64,000 nucleotides of DNA from Chinchilla lanigera (GCF_000276665.1 NW_004955463.1:14133325-14197324), one strand, 5' to 3'. Shown: positions 21,161 to 32,517, numbered from the stretch's first letter. Made by a program: numbers and translations. Notes: a model not told the origin generated them from the letters alone.

Positions 21161-21612
21161 TGTTATGGCTTGTATCCAGATGTCCTGCTAAAGCCTCATG
21201 AGCTCAGCTCATATGTGGAACTTTTTGGAGATGCCTGGATATAGGGTGTGTGAATTGGATTAAAGGTGTGTGATATTTGGATCAGTCCCCTTGTTGGATT
21301 AGGATAGTTCTTGGTGTAAGTGAATGGATTTACTGAAGAGGGAAAGAAGCCTCACTTTGATTATGGGTGGCACCAATCAATAGCCTTATAGCCTGGATCC
21401 TATATAAAGGGACAAAAACACGGCATCTTTGCTACTTCATGCCTGCCCTGCCATGGACTGTTTTGCCTCAGCAAGGCCCTTCTGCCAGGCTACCCTGCCG
21501 TGAAACAAGCCAACTATGGACTGAAACCTCAACAAATTGTGAGCTAACATAAATATTTCCTCCTTTAACTTTGGGTGTCAGGTATTTTGTCTTAGCAACA
21601 AAAAAAGTAAGG
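21161..21612 (+). mobile_element. MaLR LTR nested in the MaLR interior
   Basis: Begins TGTTATGGCTTGTATCCAGA, has ATCCTATATAAAGGGAC (TATA-like), CAACTATGGACTGAAACCTC and CTTTAACTTTGGGTGTCAGG, and ends about GTAAGGTA. It belongs to the same group as the LTRs at 11392 and 41428 and is inserted in the older MaLR interior. Confidence 0.85.
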
Positions 21613-22621
21613 TATGCTTGCCATTAAAAAGAAGTCAAGTACTTTGTACAGGGACAATAGGAATGATGCCTTGAGGGCATCTTAAGAAGCCCTACCTATT
21701 TCAGGCTGAAGGGTGTAATAGTGTCAACTTTTCATTTGAGAAGAGAGCACCTTGGACCCCTGCTAAAGAAGGGCTTCCTGGAGAATTGGTTTCCTGGGAT
21801 TCATTTCACCATGCTTAGCCATCCAGGGACTGACAGTCCTCTGAAACTATAATCTAAGAGGGCCTGGCTACTACTTCCACTGACCAAAGTGCTTGTAGTC
21901 ATCCACATGATGTTGGTTTTTCCAGCATGCAGAATGCAAGAGTTATCGGGTCAGAAAGGATTCCACCCAAAATTTAAAGGAAGGCCTGGAAGGTCAGGCA
22001 GAGAACCCTAGAGAGGACAGTATATAAAGTTGTGAGAATGAAGCTGAAGATGCATGGAGAACCTAGGAAGTCAGAGATACTAGGAATGTGGAAGGTCTAC
22101 TGAGGACAGCTGCAGGCCTCCTCTGGAATCAGCTTAAGAGAGAGGCCAGGTGGGCTGCAATCAGTAAGGCCAGAGGGGTGAGGATACCTGAGCCCTCTGG
22201 AATTTATGTCTTATCTCCTTTTTCCATGGATGCAGGAAATAGAGTTATAGCATTTAATGTTTGTCCTGCTGGATTTTAGTTGTGTTTTGATCTGATTCTT
22301 TTCTATCCCCTATCCCTTCCTTTTGGAGTGGGAATGTTTACGTTGTGCCACCGTGCCTTGGGATTATGTAGCTTGTTTTTAATTTTTACAGAGTTTTGTA
22401 GCTAAGAGTTTGCCTTGAATCTTAGAAGAGACTTGGACTTGGGCTTTTGAAAAATGCTGGAACTATCAAGACTTTGGGGGAAGAAATTAGTGCATTTCTG
22501 GTTGTATACAGGATAGTTGTGTCATGTTAGGCAGAATCTGGACTTGCTATTGTATTTATTTGGAGCTTATGTATGATTTCAGGAGATGTGTCTGGTTCTC
22601 AAGTTGACAAGGGGTAGATTG

Positions 22622-22937
22622 TGACTGTTAATTGTGACATGTGAATCTGAATGGATTAAGAAATGTCTAGCAGATTAAGAAAGCACTCTTCTGTGACCTT
22701 GGGTACTATAGCTAGTCCCTCATCTCTTCCGCTGTGGCAGTGTTCCCCTGTCCTGTTCCCAACCATCGTGGACGAAGCATCTTTGCTCTGCCATGCTCTT
22801 CCAACTGTGATGTTCTGTCTTGGAGCTTGGTGACTATGGACTGAGTTCCCCTTAAGCCGTACGTCAAATTATACCTCTCCTTCTTTAAATTGTGGTGTCA
22901 GGTTTTGTGCCTCAGTGACAGGAAAGTGAATAATACA
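22622..22937 (+). mobile_element. MaLR 3' LTR
   Basis: Begins TGACTGTTAATTGTGACATG immediately after the purine-rich tract AAGGGGTAGATTG, and ends GTGAATAATACA. Contains the TGACTATGGACTGAGTTCCC landmark shared with the 5' copy. Confidence 0.85.
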
Positions 22938-23107
22938 AAGCAGAAGTACAATGACATCATGTTCCTGTCAGAAGACTCCAAGTTCTAGGTTACCTAGGGG
23001 TATTTGCATGTGGGATAAGGTATTATAAACTTTTACACTTAAAGCTTGGAAAGATTTTATTTGTGGCCTGGTTCTTCTATTTTCTTCTGCCACATATTCT
23101 CTTTTTT

Positions 23108-23198
23108 TGTTTTTTTTTTTTCCAGTACCAGGAATCGAACTCATGACCTCACGCTTGCCAGGCAGGCGCTGTGCCGCTAAGCTAAATCCCCAGCCCCC
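23108..23198 (-). mobile_element. Young ID SINE
   Basis: Poly-T tail, GTACCAGGAATCGAACTCAT, GACCTCACGCTTGCCAGGCA, GGCGCTGTGCCGCTAAGCTA, AATCCCCAGCCCC. CACATATTC occurs on both sides as a likely target duplication. Confidence 0.93.
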
Positions 23199-23304
23199 AC
23201 ACATATTCACTTTATGTTATGCAGTGAGGGCCTTTCTAGGAGGAAAACACATACAGCTTCTGCTTGTTCAGGAATTCACACATGTTTAGCTGATTCTGCC
23301 TCCA

Positions 23305-23396
23305 CACTTTTTTTGGTGGTAGTGATGATGGTGTCTAACCAAGGACCTCATGCATGCTAGGCAAGTGTCGTACAATGGAGCCAAAAACCCAGCCTT
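23305..23396 (-). mobile_element. ID-type SINE, older copy
   Basis: Antisense. CTTTTTTTGGTGGTAGTGAT … CCAAGGACCTCATGCATGCT … GTACAATGGAGCC … ACCCAGCC. Diverged relative to the adjacent young copy. Confidence 0.75.
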
Positions 23397-23749
23397 TAAG
23401 AAAAAGAAAAAAACCTCAAAAAAATCAAAGACTGTTCAGAAATTTTGGAACATCTGCCCTGGAAATGACCTGCATGTGCTGTTGCTGACCACTCCAAACT
23501 GGAGGAGTGGTGATAAAGGGAAGGATGACAGCCTGGGAAAGGTCACCTCCAAACTCTGCAGCCTGACAACCATGGTAGAAGGACCAGCTTGAGCCCTTGG
23601 TGTGGCTGCAGGAGGGTGACGTCTCTAGGGAGGAGAGGGAGAGTACATGTATGCACAAGCAGGTGTGGACCTGTAGTGTTTATGTTCACCCTGCTTAACT
23701 GCTGGTGTGAGAGCCTTAGTTTCCTCCCCCTGTCCCAGTCACTTTCTAC
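23397..23749. other. Unassigned sequence
   Basis: Begins A-rich, then mixed. An 80-codon plus frame opposes a 77-codon minus frame. Neither is recognisable. Confidence 0.35.
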
Positions 23750-23875
23750 ACTTTATTTTGAGACAGGGTCTCAACTAAGTTGCTAAGTTGTCCAGGCTGA
23801 GCTGGAGCTTTTGATCCTCCTGCCTCAGCCCCCCAGAGTGCTGGGATTACAGGTGTGGCCACTGCTCCAGGCACC
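23750..23875 (-). mobile_element. B1 SINE (short form)
   Basis: TTTGAGACAGGGTCTCAACT, AAGTTGTCCAGGCTGAGCTG, AGTGCTGGGATTACAGGTGT. Antisense, without the internal duplication. Confidence 0.92.
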
Positions 23876-24588
23876 AGTTTCCTCTTTAAACAGGGAGACG
23901 GTGAATAACTGAGCCACGGCCTGGTGGAGTGGCTGCGCAGGGAGCACTTGTGCTCCCCTCCTCTTGGGTTCTCTGAATGCTTCTGTGTTGCACAATGTGG
24001 CCTCCTGATGTGGTTGGAAACCAGCAGGTACTTAGTCAAAATACCTCTGCCAACTCCTGCCTCTGGTGAGGCCCACCCCGCTAACTTCTGCCTGGGCAGG
24101 TGAGATGACAGCAGCAGTTGGGTTGGTTATTTTTAGCATGCTGCAGAGAATGATGTGTGTGACTTCCAAGGCCACATACCTGGATTGGGGCTTATTAAAC
24201 ATATGCACACAGACCCGGTGTGCAATGAAGAAGAAATTTCAATAGGATGATGCCAGGAACAGGCCTCGTCCTGGGCCAGGCAGAGCACAGGCTCTCCACA
24301 GTTTGCTTTAGCTAGGCATGCAGGGTAAGGATGCAGCCTGTGTTGTGGATTACTGACGATGCCACTCTCTCACAGCTCTGTAGCCCCTGCTTTGGGTGGT
24401 GGTAGGGGGTCCATGCCTACCCCGCCTCCTCAGCAGGATCTCAGTGGAGGGGCAGGTACCAGATCAGGGCGGACTTGCCCTTGATGCCAGCCAGGCAGGT
24501 TGGAAATCAACCTTTACCAGGGCTGTGCCCACCTGTGCATCCTCGCTGCAGCCTCTCTCTATGCAGCCCCTGCTTGGTCTTTTCTCAA
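23876..24588. other. Unassigned, single-copy-looking sequence
   Basis: No repeat recognised. The interval 24110-24240 (GGTTATTTTTAGCATGCTG … CTTATTAAACATATGC) is AT/GC mixed and could be regulatory, but there is no strong signal. Confidence 0.35.
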
Positions 24589-24589
24589 T

Positions 24590-24676
24590 TTTTATTTTTT
24601 TGGCACTGGGTCTGGAATCCAGGACCTCCTGCATGCTAAGTAAGTGCTCGACCACTGAGTCATACCCCAGCCGGTG
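24590..24676 (-). mobile_element. ID-type SINE, older copy
   Basis: TTTTTATTTTTTTGGCACTG … GAATCCAGGACCTCCTGCAT … GTGCTCGACCACTGAG … CCCCAGCC. Antisense. Confidence 0.8.
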
Positions 24677-25027
24677 TTGGGGCCTAGAAGAGATGACTAG
24701 GTCCTTAAGATAGACTAATGCTCTTCTCCAGGGAGTGAGCTCTTTCTCTGAGGCGGGGGGTGTGGCACAGCAAGAGGGCTGGTTACCAGGAGTGAGTTGC
24801 TAAGAACCCGGCCAGGTGCCCTCTTTCTCTCTTCCCCACTCCCCACACCGGCTCCTTTTCTGCATCTTTACTCCTGCCCTTTCACCATGGGCCTCTCACA
24901 GAGGCCTAGCAGATCTGGTGCCACATTCTTGGACTTCCAGAGCCATGACCCTAGCAAACCTCTTTTCTTTAAGAATTACCCAATCTCAAGCTTTCTATTA
25001 TAGCAACAGAAAATGGATTAAGGCATT
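24677..25027 (+). mobile_element. MLT1-type LTR fragment
   Basis: GGGGCCTAGAAGAGATGACT, TGGACTTCCAGAGCCATGA, TTAAGAATTACCCAATCTCA and TATAGCAACAGAAAATGGAT lie in the order of the 3' part of an MLT1/MST LTR. Confidence 0.75.
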
Positions 25028-25039
25028 GCTTTACATTTA

Positions 25040-25275
25040 CTGCTCTTAGATCCTGCTAAATTCCTCCCAGCTTTCCCAAGCCTCTTCCTGACATCCTCTG
25101 GCAGTGTTTCACATTCCATGTCCCCTGTCTTATCACCTCTGTCACCCCTCTTAACACATTCTGTCACCATCATCTGCCTCCTAAACTGCACCTTGGCCTG
25201 TCTTGTTCCTGTGTGCAGCTCTAGAACATTGTACAGTATGTGGCAGCCGGTGGGTGCTGACAAATGAATAAATTA
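25040..25275 (+). mobile_element. L2 3' end
   Basis: Ends GCTGACAAATGAATAAAT after a degenerate L2-like sequence (CCTCTTCCTGACATCC … GCACCTTGGCCTGTC … AGCTCTAGAACATTGTACAGTATGTGGC). The target context is not resolved. Confidence 0.55.
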
Positions 25276-25652
25276 TATAAACTTGCCAATTCTGAGACAG
25301 CTTTCCTTCCTCTCGGCCCCCACAAAGCACGTTATGATTTTGCATTAATTTCTCTTCAGTGAAAATGAATCAGACTGCTTTTGTTTCAGGAGTTTCATAG
25401 CCACCCACTGAAGCCCTCAGCAATCTGGGGATCCAGAAGACGGAAGAGCATCCCTGCCCCTCGTCCCTGCGTGAGAAGAGGTTTGTCTCAGAGCTCTGCT
25501 GTCGGCAGCGTTGGGCTGGACCCAGTCACAGGGAAAGTGCTGAAGCTGATCAGCCACAGCTGGGCTGGCCTGCCCCGGATGGAAGGCTGGAAGGGCTGGG
25601 CCTTCCACAGTAGAGGTGGCTTCATAGTGGGATAAAGCAGCTTCTCTCCCCT
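25276..25652. other. Unassigned, single-copy-looking sequence with splice-like words
   Basis: TTTTGTTTCAG at 25380-25390 looks like a splice acceptor and GTGAGAAGAGG at 25469 like a donor, enclosing about 79 bases. No frame through it is recognisable. Opposing 84-codon frames exist on both strands. Confidence 0.25.
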
Positions 25653-25654
25653 GC

Positions 25655-25835
25655 TGCCTTCTGGGAATCAAACCCTCACCCTTTCCACTGAGCTACATCC
25701 CGACCTGCCTTTCATTTTTCATTCTGTAGGTCTCACTGAGTCGCTAAATTACCTACAGTAGGCTTGAATTGAGGTCTCCTGCCTCAGCTTCCTAGAGTGC
25801 TGGGATTACAGTGTGTGTCAGCATGCCCAGTCCCG
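25655..25835 (-). mobile_element. B1-dID composite SINE
   Basis: ID half (GGGAATCAAACCCTCACCC … CACTGAGCTACATCCCGACC), a linker, then the B1 half (TAGGTCTCACTGAGTCGC … AGTGCTGGGATTACAGTGTG). Antisense, old. Confidence 0.8.
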
Positions 25836-25844
25836 TCACTCTTT

Positions 25845-26012
25845 TTCGCATCCTGACCATGAGGTGAGCTGTTTTTTTCCTCGTGTTATCCTTGCCAGGA
25901 GCAACTGACCATGGACTGAAACCCCTAAAACCATGAGCCAAAATAGCCTTCCATCTTTATAGGGTGACTGCTTTGGGTATTTTGTTATAGTAACAGAAAG
26001 CTAGCTAACACA
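25845..26012 (+). mobile_element. MaLR LTR 3' fragment
   Basis: CATCCTGACCATGAGGTGAG, CTGACCATGGACTGAAACCC, GAGCCAAAATAGCCTTCC and ending AGAAAGCTAGCTAACACA. Only the 3' portion of the LTR is present. Confidence 0.8.
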
Positions 26013-27000
26013 GTTTCCAGTGCCTCTGAGGGACCAGGAATTCACAGAGGATTCACAGAGGTCAGAGTTTCAAAGATGCTGCATGGAAGCTGCCTGGAGA
26101 CACAATAACCATTTTATGGAAAGGGTAGTGAGAAGAACAAAGCCCTAATCTCTCAGAAGGGTCCTCCTTGTTCTAAACTTACAGCCTGATTTTGCAGAGC
26201 CTGGAACCCTCCAGTGCACCAAGAGCTGGGGTGAGACCTTGCCCATCTTGTCTCTGACTTTTCCTCTTCGCATTGGCAAAATAAGCTACCAGGGGCTCTG
26301 AGAACATGTTCTTTCAGAGGTGAAAATTACACACTTGTAGCAGCCAAAACAGCTATTTGCAATAATAACTATCCTAGCACAGGTTGGAGGAGCCTAGTAA
26401 ATGTTGCCCTTGTTTGAAATCCTCCCCCGATCCCCACCCAGCCGCCTTCCTAGTGCCCAGCAGGTTGGAAGGGGAGTGACTATTTTCTGTTTGTTTGTGT
26501 TTCCGAGCCAAGCTGTCTGGAACCACTGTCTGCAAGGGCTTCTCCCCCATCTCAGCAACGTACCCAGCAATCAGGAGCCACTGCTGACCCCGGGCTGGCT
26601 GGATAAACACTGAGGATCCCGGAGTGGTCATTAGCTGCGGGCAGAGACTCTGACGGTCACCATGAAGCCCAAGCCGAGCACGCTCTCTACCCTTGGTCTC
26701 CTGGGAACTCCAGGATTCGAGATGGAAAGCCCAGGCCTCAGCTAGGTCCATGGTGCAGGGTGGAAGTCAGCCTGTGCCCCTCTCTGAGCCCAGATGCCCG
26801 GCCGCACTTTCTCTAGTAGAAGTGAGGCACCTGGCTTGAGTGGTGCTTGGGGTTTCTGCCCACGGTTATCCCTACATCTGAAAGGCTGGGGTGAGGAGGG
26901 CAGGTGCGACTCTCTGGTCCTATGGGGTTGTCTTGTTCCTTGCATTTCTCCTGAGATGAGAGCTAAGTAATCCTCTTTGATGAGTGTTTAAAGATATGTA
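26013..27000. other. Unassigned, single-copy-looking sequence
   Basis: Contains a 13-bp tandem ATTCACAGAGG pair near 26038-26060. Overlapping frames of 125 (minus) and 70 (plus) codons at 26374-26751 are not recognisable. Confidence 0.4.
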
Positions 27001-27004
27001 TTTC

Positions 27005-27200
27005 AGTAGAGTGTGGTGGTGCACACCTATAATCCCGGCTACTTGGGAGGCTGACACAGGAAGATTGCTGGCCTGGGCAATTTAGTAAGACCTTGTCTCA
27101 AAAGTAGAAATAAAACAGGGCTGAAGGTGTAGCTCAGTGGTAGAATGGATGTCTAGCATGAGAAAGGCCTGGGTTCTGTCCCCAGCATCCCCCATCAATC
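27005..27200 (+). mobile_element. B1-dID composite SINE
   Basis: B1 half: GTGTGGTGGTGCACACCTAT … CTTGGGAGGCTGACACAGG … AAGACCTTGTCTCAAAAG. ID half: GGGCTGAAGGTGTAGCTCAG … GGGTTCTGTCCCCAGCA. Sense orientation. Confidence 0.9.
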
Positions 27201-27667
27201 TGTATTTCATATGAGGCCTGGGAATTTCATCTGACTCCACTGAAGCCACGTGATCTCTACCGTGCTTTGCAGGTAATTAAAGGGCTTTCCAACTGGGGGC
27301 CAGCGATGTGAGGTTTACTTCCATCCCGGCTTCTGGCCTGAGCTCCGCCCAACAGCTCCACATTGCCCTTCTCAGAGAGCGGTTCATGACCCAGCAGGGT
27401 CCTGCTGGAAACCCGTGCCCCGTCTCCATCTTTGCTCATTTCTGCCTCTTCATGGGTCTCTGGGCTCATGGATGACACCTCTCAAGCCCTCTGCACTGCT
27501 TTGGGTCAGTCCTTCACCCCAGATCTATTTCCATCTGCTCCCACCAGCCCCTGGACGCCACCATCTGCGGAGTGATACATACAGCCCCGCGGCCCTTGCC
27601 AGAGCTCTCCAGCTGGTCTTCAGGGTGACTGCCCGAAACCCTGGCAGCCTCATCACCAGCACTTCAC
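27201..27667. other. Unassigned, single-copy-looking sequence
   Basis: GC-rich with no repeat recognised. Opposing frames of 95 and 73 codons. Confidence 0.4.
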
Positions 27668-27669
27668 CT

Positions 27670-28280
27670 TCTTTATTTTTTTCAATTTTTATTTTTTATT
27701 AATACATTCTTACAGAACATAATGATCACATTCCTCGTGGGAGTTGCTACATGCACAGAACACACCCTAATTTTTTTCCCATTTATTTATTTATTTATTT
27801 ATTTATTAATTATCTTTTTGAGACAAGGTCTTGCTATGCAGTTTAGGGTGGCCATAAGCTCACTTTGTAGCCCAGGTTGGTCTCAAACTTGCAGAGATCT
27901 TCCTGCCTCAGCCTCTCAAGTGCTGGGATTACGGGCATGCACAACCACACCCGGCTTAATTCTTTTTTTCTTCCTTTTCCCTCTCCTCCCTCCTCCCACC
28001 CTCCCTCTCTTGGTCCCTTTCCTATTTGTAAAACATCTATCTCCCTATTTCCTATTATCTATCTTTATATTTTGGGTTTCTCATAAGAAAAACTATAATA
28101 TTTAAGCTGGTGAGTCTGACTTGTTTCACATTATGGTCTGAAGGTGCATCCATTTTCCTACAAATGACTCTTGTATATCCTTCTTTATGGCAGTCTAGTA
28201 CTCCACTATGTATAAATACCACATTTTCTTTATCCATTCATTTACTGATGGGCACATAGGCCACTTCCAAGATTTAGCTA
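27670..28280 (-). mobile_element. L1 3' end, antisense, interrupted by a B1
   Basis: Read on the plus strand it shows TTATTAATACATTCTTACAG … CACATTCCTCGTGGGAGTTG, then the B1, then TATGGTCTGAAGGTGCATCC … TCTTTATCCATTCATTTACT … GATGGGCACATAGGCCACTT. The last is the characteristic antisense of an L1 ORF2 C-terminal region. The B1 at 27773-27958 splits it. Confidence 0.75.
27773..27958 (-). mobile_element. B1 SINE with internal duplication
   Basis: A (TTTA)n tail, then GAGACAAGGTCTTGCTATGC, the two half-repeats AGTTTAGGGTGGCCATAAGC / AGCCCAGGTTGGTCTCAAAC, and GTGCTGGGATTACGGGCATG. CCTAAT / CTTAAT flanks it. Confidence 0.92.
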
Positions 28281-28282
28281 TT

Positions 28283-30436
28283 GGCCCAGCACATCACCTT
28301 AGGGACCAGTGTTCTGGCCACACAGAGCACTGAATCTCATGGGCCTTTGCTTGTGTGTGCTCCTTCCTTTCCCTTTGTTGCTGTGCTTGTCACCTGTGCC
28401 TCACAGCCAGCCCATGTGTCCTATCCTTCTCCCTTCCCGGGCCACACCAGACATACATCTGCCCTTGGGTCCCTGGCACCATAGCCAGAGTGTCGAGTGT
28501 CGCTCAGTCATGGCACTTTCAAACCACCAGCGACTTTGGATGGTCTCGTGTGTCTCCCAGCGACAGGGGGCTCCTTGTGGGTGGGGCTGGGTCTTACCTT
28601 TCTCCGCGTCCTTGGTACTGCACAGTTCCTGGACCAAGAAACCTTTGTCTTCACTGTCTGAACTCACCCCAATATTCTGCACCTGTGTCCCCCACTTTTG
28701 CCGACGTGAGACTTGTCTCAGACCCACTTGACTTAGACAAAACTCCTAGAGAGGAAAAGTTTGCTTTGGGCCCCCTCCCAAATATTTCCACTCTGAGGGA
28801 AGAATTATTGTCTGGTCTGCCTTTGGGGCCTCTCTTCCGGTTTCCCAATTCCCTCATTCCTAGGGACTCTAGAGTTCTTCTTCTCCCTGTCCGTGTACCG
28901 TCTCAGCATAAGTGCATTCTCTCTGACTCACAGCCTTCCAAAGCTTATGTACATCCTAAGAGAAAAAATTAAAAGAACTCATTTATAACTGCAATTAATT
29001 ACTTAACTTAAAGGAATTTAAAGGAAGTAATTTCAGGACATAGAGAAGCCAGAGGCAGGACTGAGGGAAAGGCAGGGTGCTCCCAACACCTTCTGAAGGC
29101 TGCCTGCACACACTCTTTTTGGAAGGCTGGACAATGGCAGAATTTACTGACTTGCCGGCAGAAAGAAGAACAAAGAGAAGCGAGATTATTTTCAAGTATG
29201 CTTCCTCTTTCGGCTCACCCCAACATCCCTGTGGGGATTCTACACAGCCAGGCAGTCCTGGGCTCACAGAAGGGGGCGTCCTGACGATTAGTGCTGTCCA
29301 TGGAAGTGTTGTGGCAAAGAGCAAGGTGAGGAAATAAGAACGCTGGGGACATGGAGTCAAGGCATGAGGACGAGGAGGCAGCGATCAGGCCTCTGCTCGC
29401 CACGTCAGAGGCCGAGCAGGAGAAAGACAGCTGTCACCAGGAGCAGAGGAGAAGGGCGCCCATGGCAAGTGAGCTGTTCATAACAGAGGCCTCCAGCCTG
29501 GGCGGCCTGGGGGTGCCCTCCGGGGGGCTGTGGCTGGGTGAGACAGGGTCAGGCTCAGGCTCAGGCTCATATCCTGCAAGGAGCCATGATGGTGTTTCAC
29601 TCTGCCTCTGAGATGTGACCCATGACCCCAGAGGCTCTGGCTTTCAGGACATGGAAGCCATCGACAGAGGCAAGCTTGGTCCCCACAGTGGGCTGAGTAC
29701 CTCCTGTGGTATCAGCCACTGCGATTTCTGGGGGCTGAGCTCCGGTTATCCTTGGTACAGACATGAAATAAAATAGATAGGATTCACCATTAGACCCCCA
29801 GCCAGTGCCCTGTGGCCCTGGGGCTGCTTCAAGGGGCTGCTTCCTGTCACGTGGCCCCTGTCTGTGACTCCTCCGGTGGGCAGCCATGGGCGGAGTGTCC
29901 AGTGCTGGCCACTCACTGAGGGACTTTCAGGCCCACTCATCTCTCCTTTGTGCTCTCAGTTGCCTCCACTCTATTCAGGGCGGGAGGCTTAGGGTGACAA
30001 AGAGGCAGAGCAGGCAGCAGCCACCTGCTTCCAGGAGCCCCAAGAGACAGCCCGCTTTCCTCATCCTACATTCTCTTACACACAGCTTAGCCCCCAGCTC
30101 CTTCATCACATTTCATCTCTGTTTCCGCACTGTCTCTTGTGAGGACACACGTTTCCTTATGTCCCCACGTTACCCCAGAGGGAAATGCAGAGGAGGTTGG
30201 GGACGGGTGGCAGGGGTGCCATGGGAGGGCAGGCAGAGGCCAGAGAGAGTCTCAGAAGCCATGAAGACCAAATGCACCTGCTTCCCAGTCAGGGTCGAGC
30301 TGCACCTTTCCCCAGACACCACTGGGAGATTAGGGCCAACACAGGAGTTTTGGATTGTGAGGGAGGCATTTTTGAAATTACAGGTTGAACGCTGAAATAT
30401 AATAATTTGCAGGGTATTTGAATGGTTTACTGGGAG
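28283..30436. other. Unassigned, single-copy-looking sequence
   Basis: No repeat recognised over 2.1 kb. Frames of 205 (28355-28972, plus), 140 (plus) and 108 codons (minus) overlap at one place, and 169 codons (29886-30395, plus) face 107 (minus) at another. None matches a family I know. A GGCTCA hexamer occurs three times in a row at about 29552-29570. Confidence 0.4.
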
Positions 30437-30680
30437 CAACGTTTTTTGTTTTTTGTTTTTTTCCAGTAGTAGGGATTGAACCCAGGACCTCATACTGACC
30501 TATAGCTGTCAACTATCTATCTATCTATCTATCTGTCTATCTATCTATCTACCTATTTTGAGACACAGTCTTGCCAAATCACTAAGTTGCCCAGGCTGAG
30601 CTCAAAGTTGTGTTCCTCCTCCTCAGCCTCCCACAGTGCTGGGATTACAGGTGTGCATCACTATGCCTGGCTGGGCAACA
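30437..30680 (-). mobile_element. B1-dID composite split by a (CTAT)n expansion
   Basis: ID half (AGTAGTAGGGATTGAACCCA … ACCTCATACTGACC), then a CTAT microsatellite, then the B1 half (TTTTGAGACACAGTCTTGCC … AGTGCTGGGATTACAGGTGT). The microsatellite occupies the former linker. Confidence 0.85.
30511..30556 (+). repeat. (CTAT)n microsatellite
   Basis: About 11 units of CTAT with one CTGT and one CTAC variant. Confidence 0.95.
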
Positions 30681-32517
30681 TGACATTTTAGATGAAAACT
30701 GTTCTAGAACATCAAGGCTGCTTGGTGGCCATCACTGTGGAGTGAGTGACAGTGGGTTCCACTGGCAGTGGCCATCTGCCACCCTCTGCCCAGTCCCGAT
30801 TCCATGAACACTGGGAAGAAACATGCCCACCCAGGGGTTCTTTCCTGTCCAGTCTGATCCTCTTCCTGGTACAGGCTTTCGCTCAACTCTAAGGGGAACT
30901 ATTGCTGCCTCACACATTTTGGGGCCAAGAGTCTTCATGTCTCTGTTCTCCTAGGCGTGAGGTCACCAGACTAGGTGACCAGAAACCCCTGCTGTAAATC
31001 CTCCAGGTGATCCGATCCTCCCTCGAGTTTGGAAGTTTCTCTGGTCTACAGGATCAGGAAAGCCAGGGTTCACATAACCAAAGTAAAGTCAGAGCTGGAA
31101 GCCTGGAGGAGGGTGAGATGGAATCTGAGCCAAAGGAGGGGAAGGAAGTTCTGGGAAATTGCTCTGAACGGTGGCTATTTTCAGCCAGGCTTTATCTCCT
31201 GCAGGTGCAGCCTGCGAGTGGGCTGGGCCAGTTTAAAGGGCCAGGAGCCAAGCAGACAGGTAGAAAAGCATTTGCAGGTGTTTTTGTAGGTCATCCTGAC
31301 CTCTTGGGAATGGCAGCTTGTAGTTTGTCACCTCTTCTGCTGTCCAAAGGATTTGGTTTTGTCAGTGCCCTTCTGAGGGAGCTGGCCTGGCTTGGATGTG
31401 GCATCAGGGAACCAGCATTTGCCTTATCCATTGCAACAATCACTCTGCACTGTTCCCCATGGAGGTGGAGAACTCCCAACATGGCAGCCACGTGGAAAGT
31501 CCTTCCTCGGCATAACCCAAAGCACCTGTTATCGTGAGTACAGTGAGTGCTCGTGCATATTAATTGAAACAGTGCTTTATACTGGAGAGACAACTGACTT
31601 CATTGACTCTCTCCCCTCTAGTTCTAATGCTGACAGGAGCAACACAGCACCTGTCTGTCTGCTCTCTCTCTTTTGTTTGAAGATGCCTACTCTGCCTCTC
31701 GTAATCTGTTTCTTCCCTCAGGGAGACATTCTTATTTTCTTCCAAAGTTGCCAGCATGAGCTGGTTTTCAGAGATGCAGAAACTGCAAGTAAAATGTCTA
31801 TAGAGCAGAAATATGAAAAAAGGGCCCAGGAAGTCAAATTGTGCATCACAGTATGGGGCTAAGTTGGTGTAAAGGAGGGAAGAGCCAAAGCTAAAGCTAG
31901 ATGGAAGGCTGAGAAGACAAGATAATTTAGGATGGGAGCCCACAGGAGATGGGCCCAGGGGGAGCTCCTTAGCCAGAGGACTTGTGTAGGAGTTGAGCAG
32001 GACTAATCAGGGCCGAGCTAAAATTATGGTCACTAAAACCCCCAGGTCCTTGGTCTATGAATTGCTGCCAAGTCAGGGCATAGCAATCTTGTACTTCACA
32101 ATTGGTATTTTGGATCTAACTTCAGGGCTTTGCCTAATCCTGATTAAATTTAATCTTGTTTCTTTTAATCAGTAGAAGCCATTTGAACCTCGTTTCTGGA
32201 ATGTGTACTCTGTCCCTTTCAACTTTGTTTCGTGCATCAAGCTTTTCTTTTTTTCTTCATGCATCAAGTTTATAACCTCACTTTGATCTCCATGTCTAAA
32301 TCATTGACAAAAGCGTTGACCAGCAGCTCATTAGAGACTTCCTTTCAAACTGAGACCTGTCCTGGCTATGGCTGTTCAGCTAACTGTTAGTTCATTTGTT
32401 TATTAGTTCCTGGGTAACACATTGCTCAGGGACAATGGGATTTTGTTCTGATGATGCTGGGAAGAATGCAGTTAGAAAGTCTCCGGGAGACCCCTCTGTG
32501 TCCACAGGCCCTTCTAA
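30681..32517. other. Unassigned, single-copy-looking sequence
   Basis: No repeat recognised with confidence. Overlapping frames of 176, 156 (plus) and 127, 100 codons (minus) at 31007-31943 have no recognisable domain. The region near 32200-32290 is T-rich. Confidence 0.4.

Larger units (their letters stand above)
20180..22937 (+). mobile_element. MaLR provirus-like element (two LTRs plus interior)
   Basis: A 5' LTR (about 20180-20540) and a 3' LTR (22622-22937) in the same orientation flank about 2 kb of interior. The LTRs share the GTGACCTTGGGcACTATA region, GCATCTTTGCTcTGcCATG, TGACTATGGACTGAgTtCCC and the ending CAGTGACAGGAAAG. The interior starts just after the 5' LTR with GTGGTACCAGATAAGT, and a purine-rich AAGGGGTAGATTG run lies directly before the 3' LTR. 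No gag or pol frame is seen, as is usual for MaLR. Two ID elements and one complete LTR are nested in it. Confidence 0.75.

Noticed and set aside
28355..28972. 205-codon plus-strand open frame with a cysteine-rich hydrophobic start
   Set aside because: Competing 140- and 108-codon frames in the same place, no recognisable family, and the start lies just after an antisense L1. Treated as chance.
29886..30395. 169-codon plus-strand open frame
   Set aside because: Opposed by a 107-codon minus frame and lacking any recognised motif.
31007..31537. 176-codon plus-strand open frame
   Set aside because: Overlaps frames of 156 and 100 codons in other frames, with no recognisable domain.
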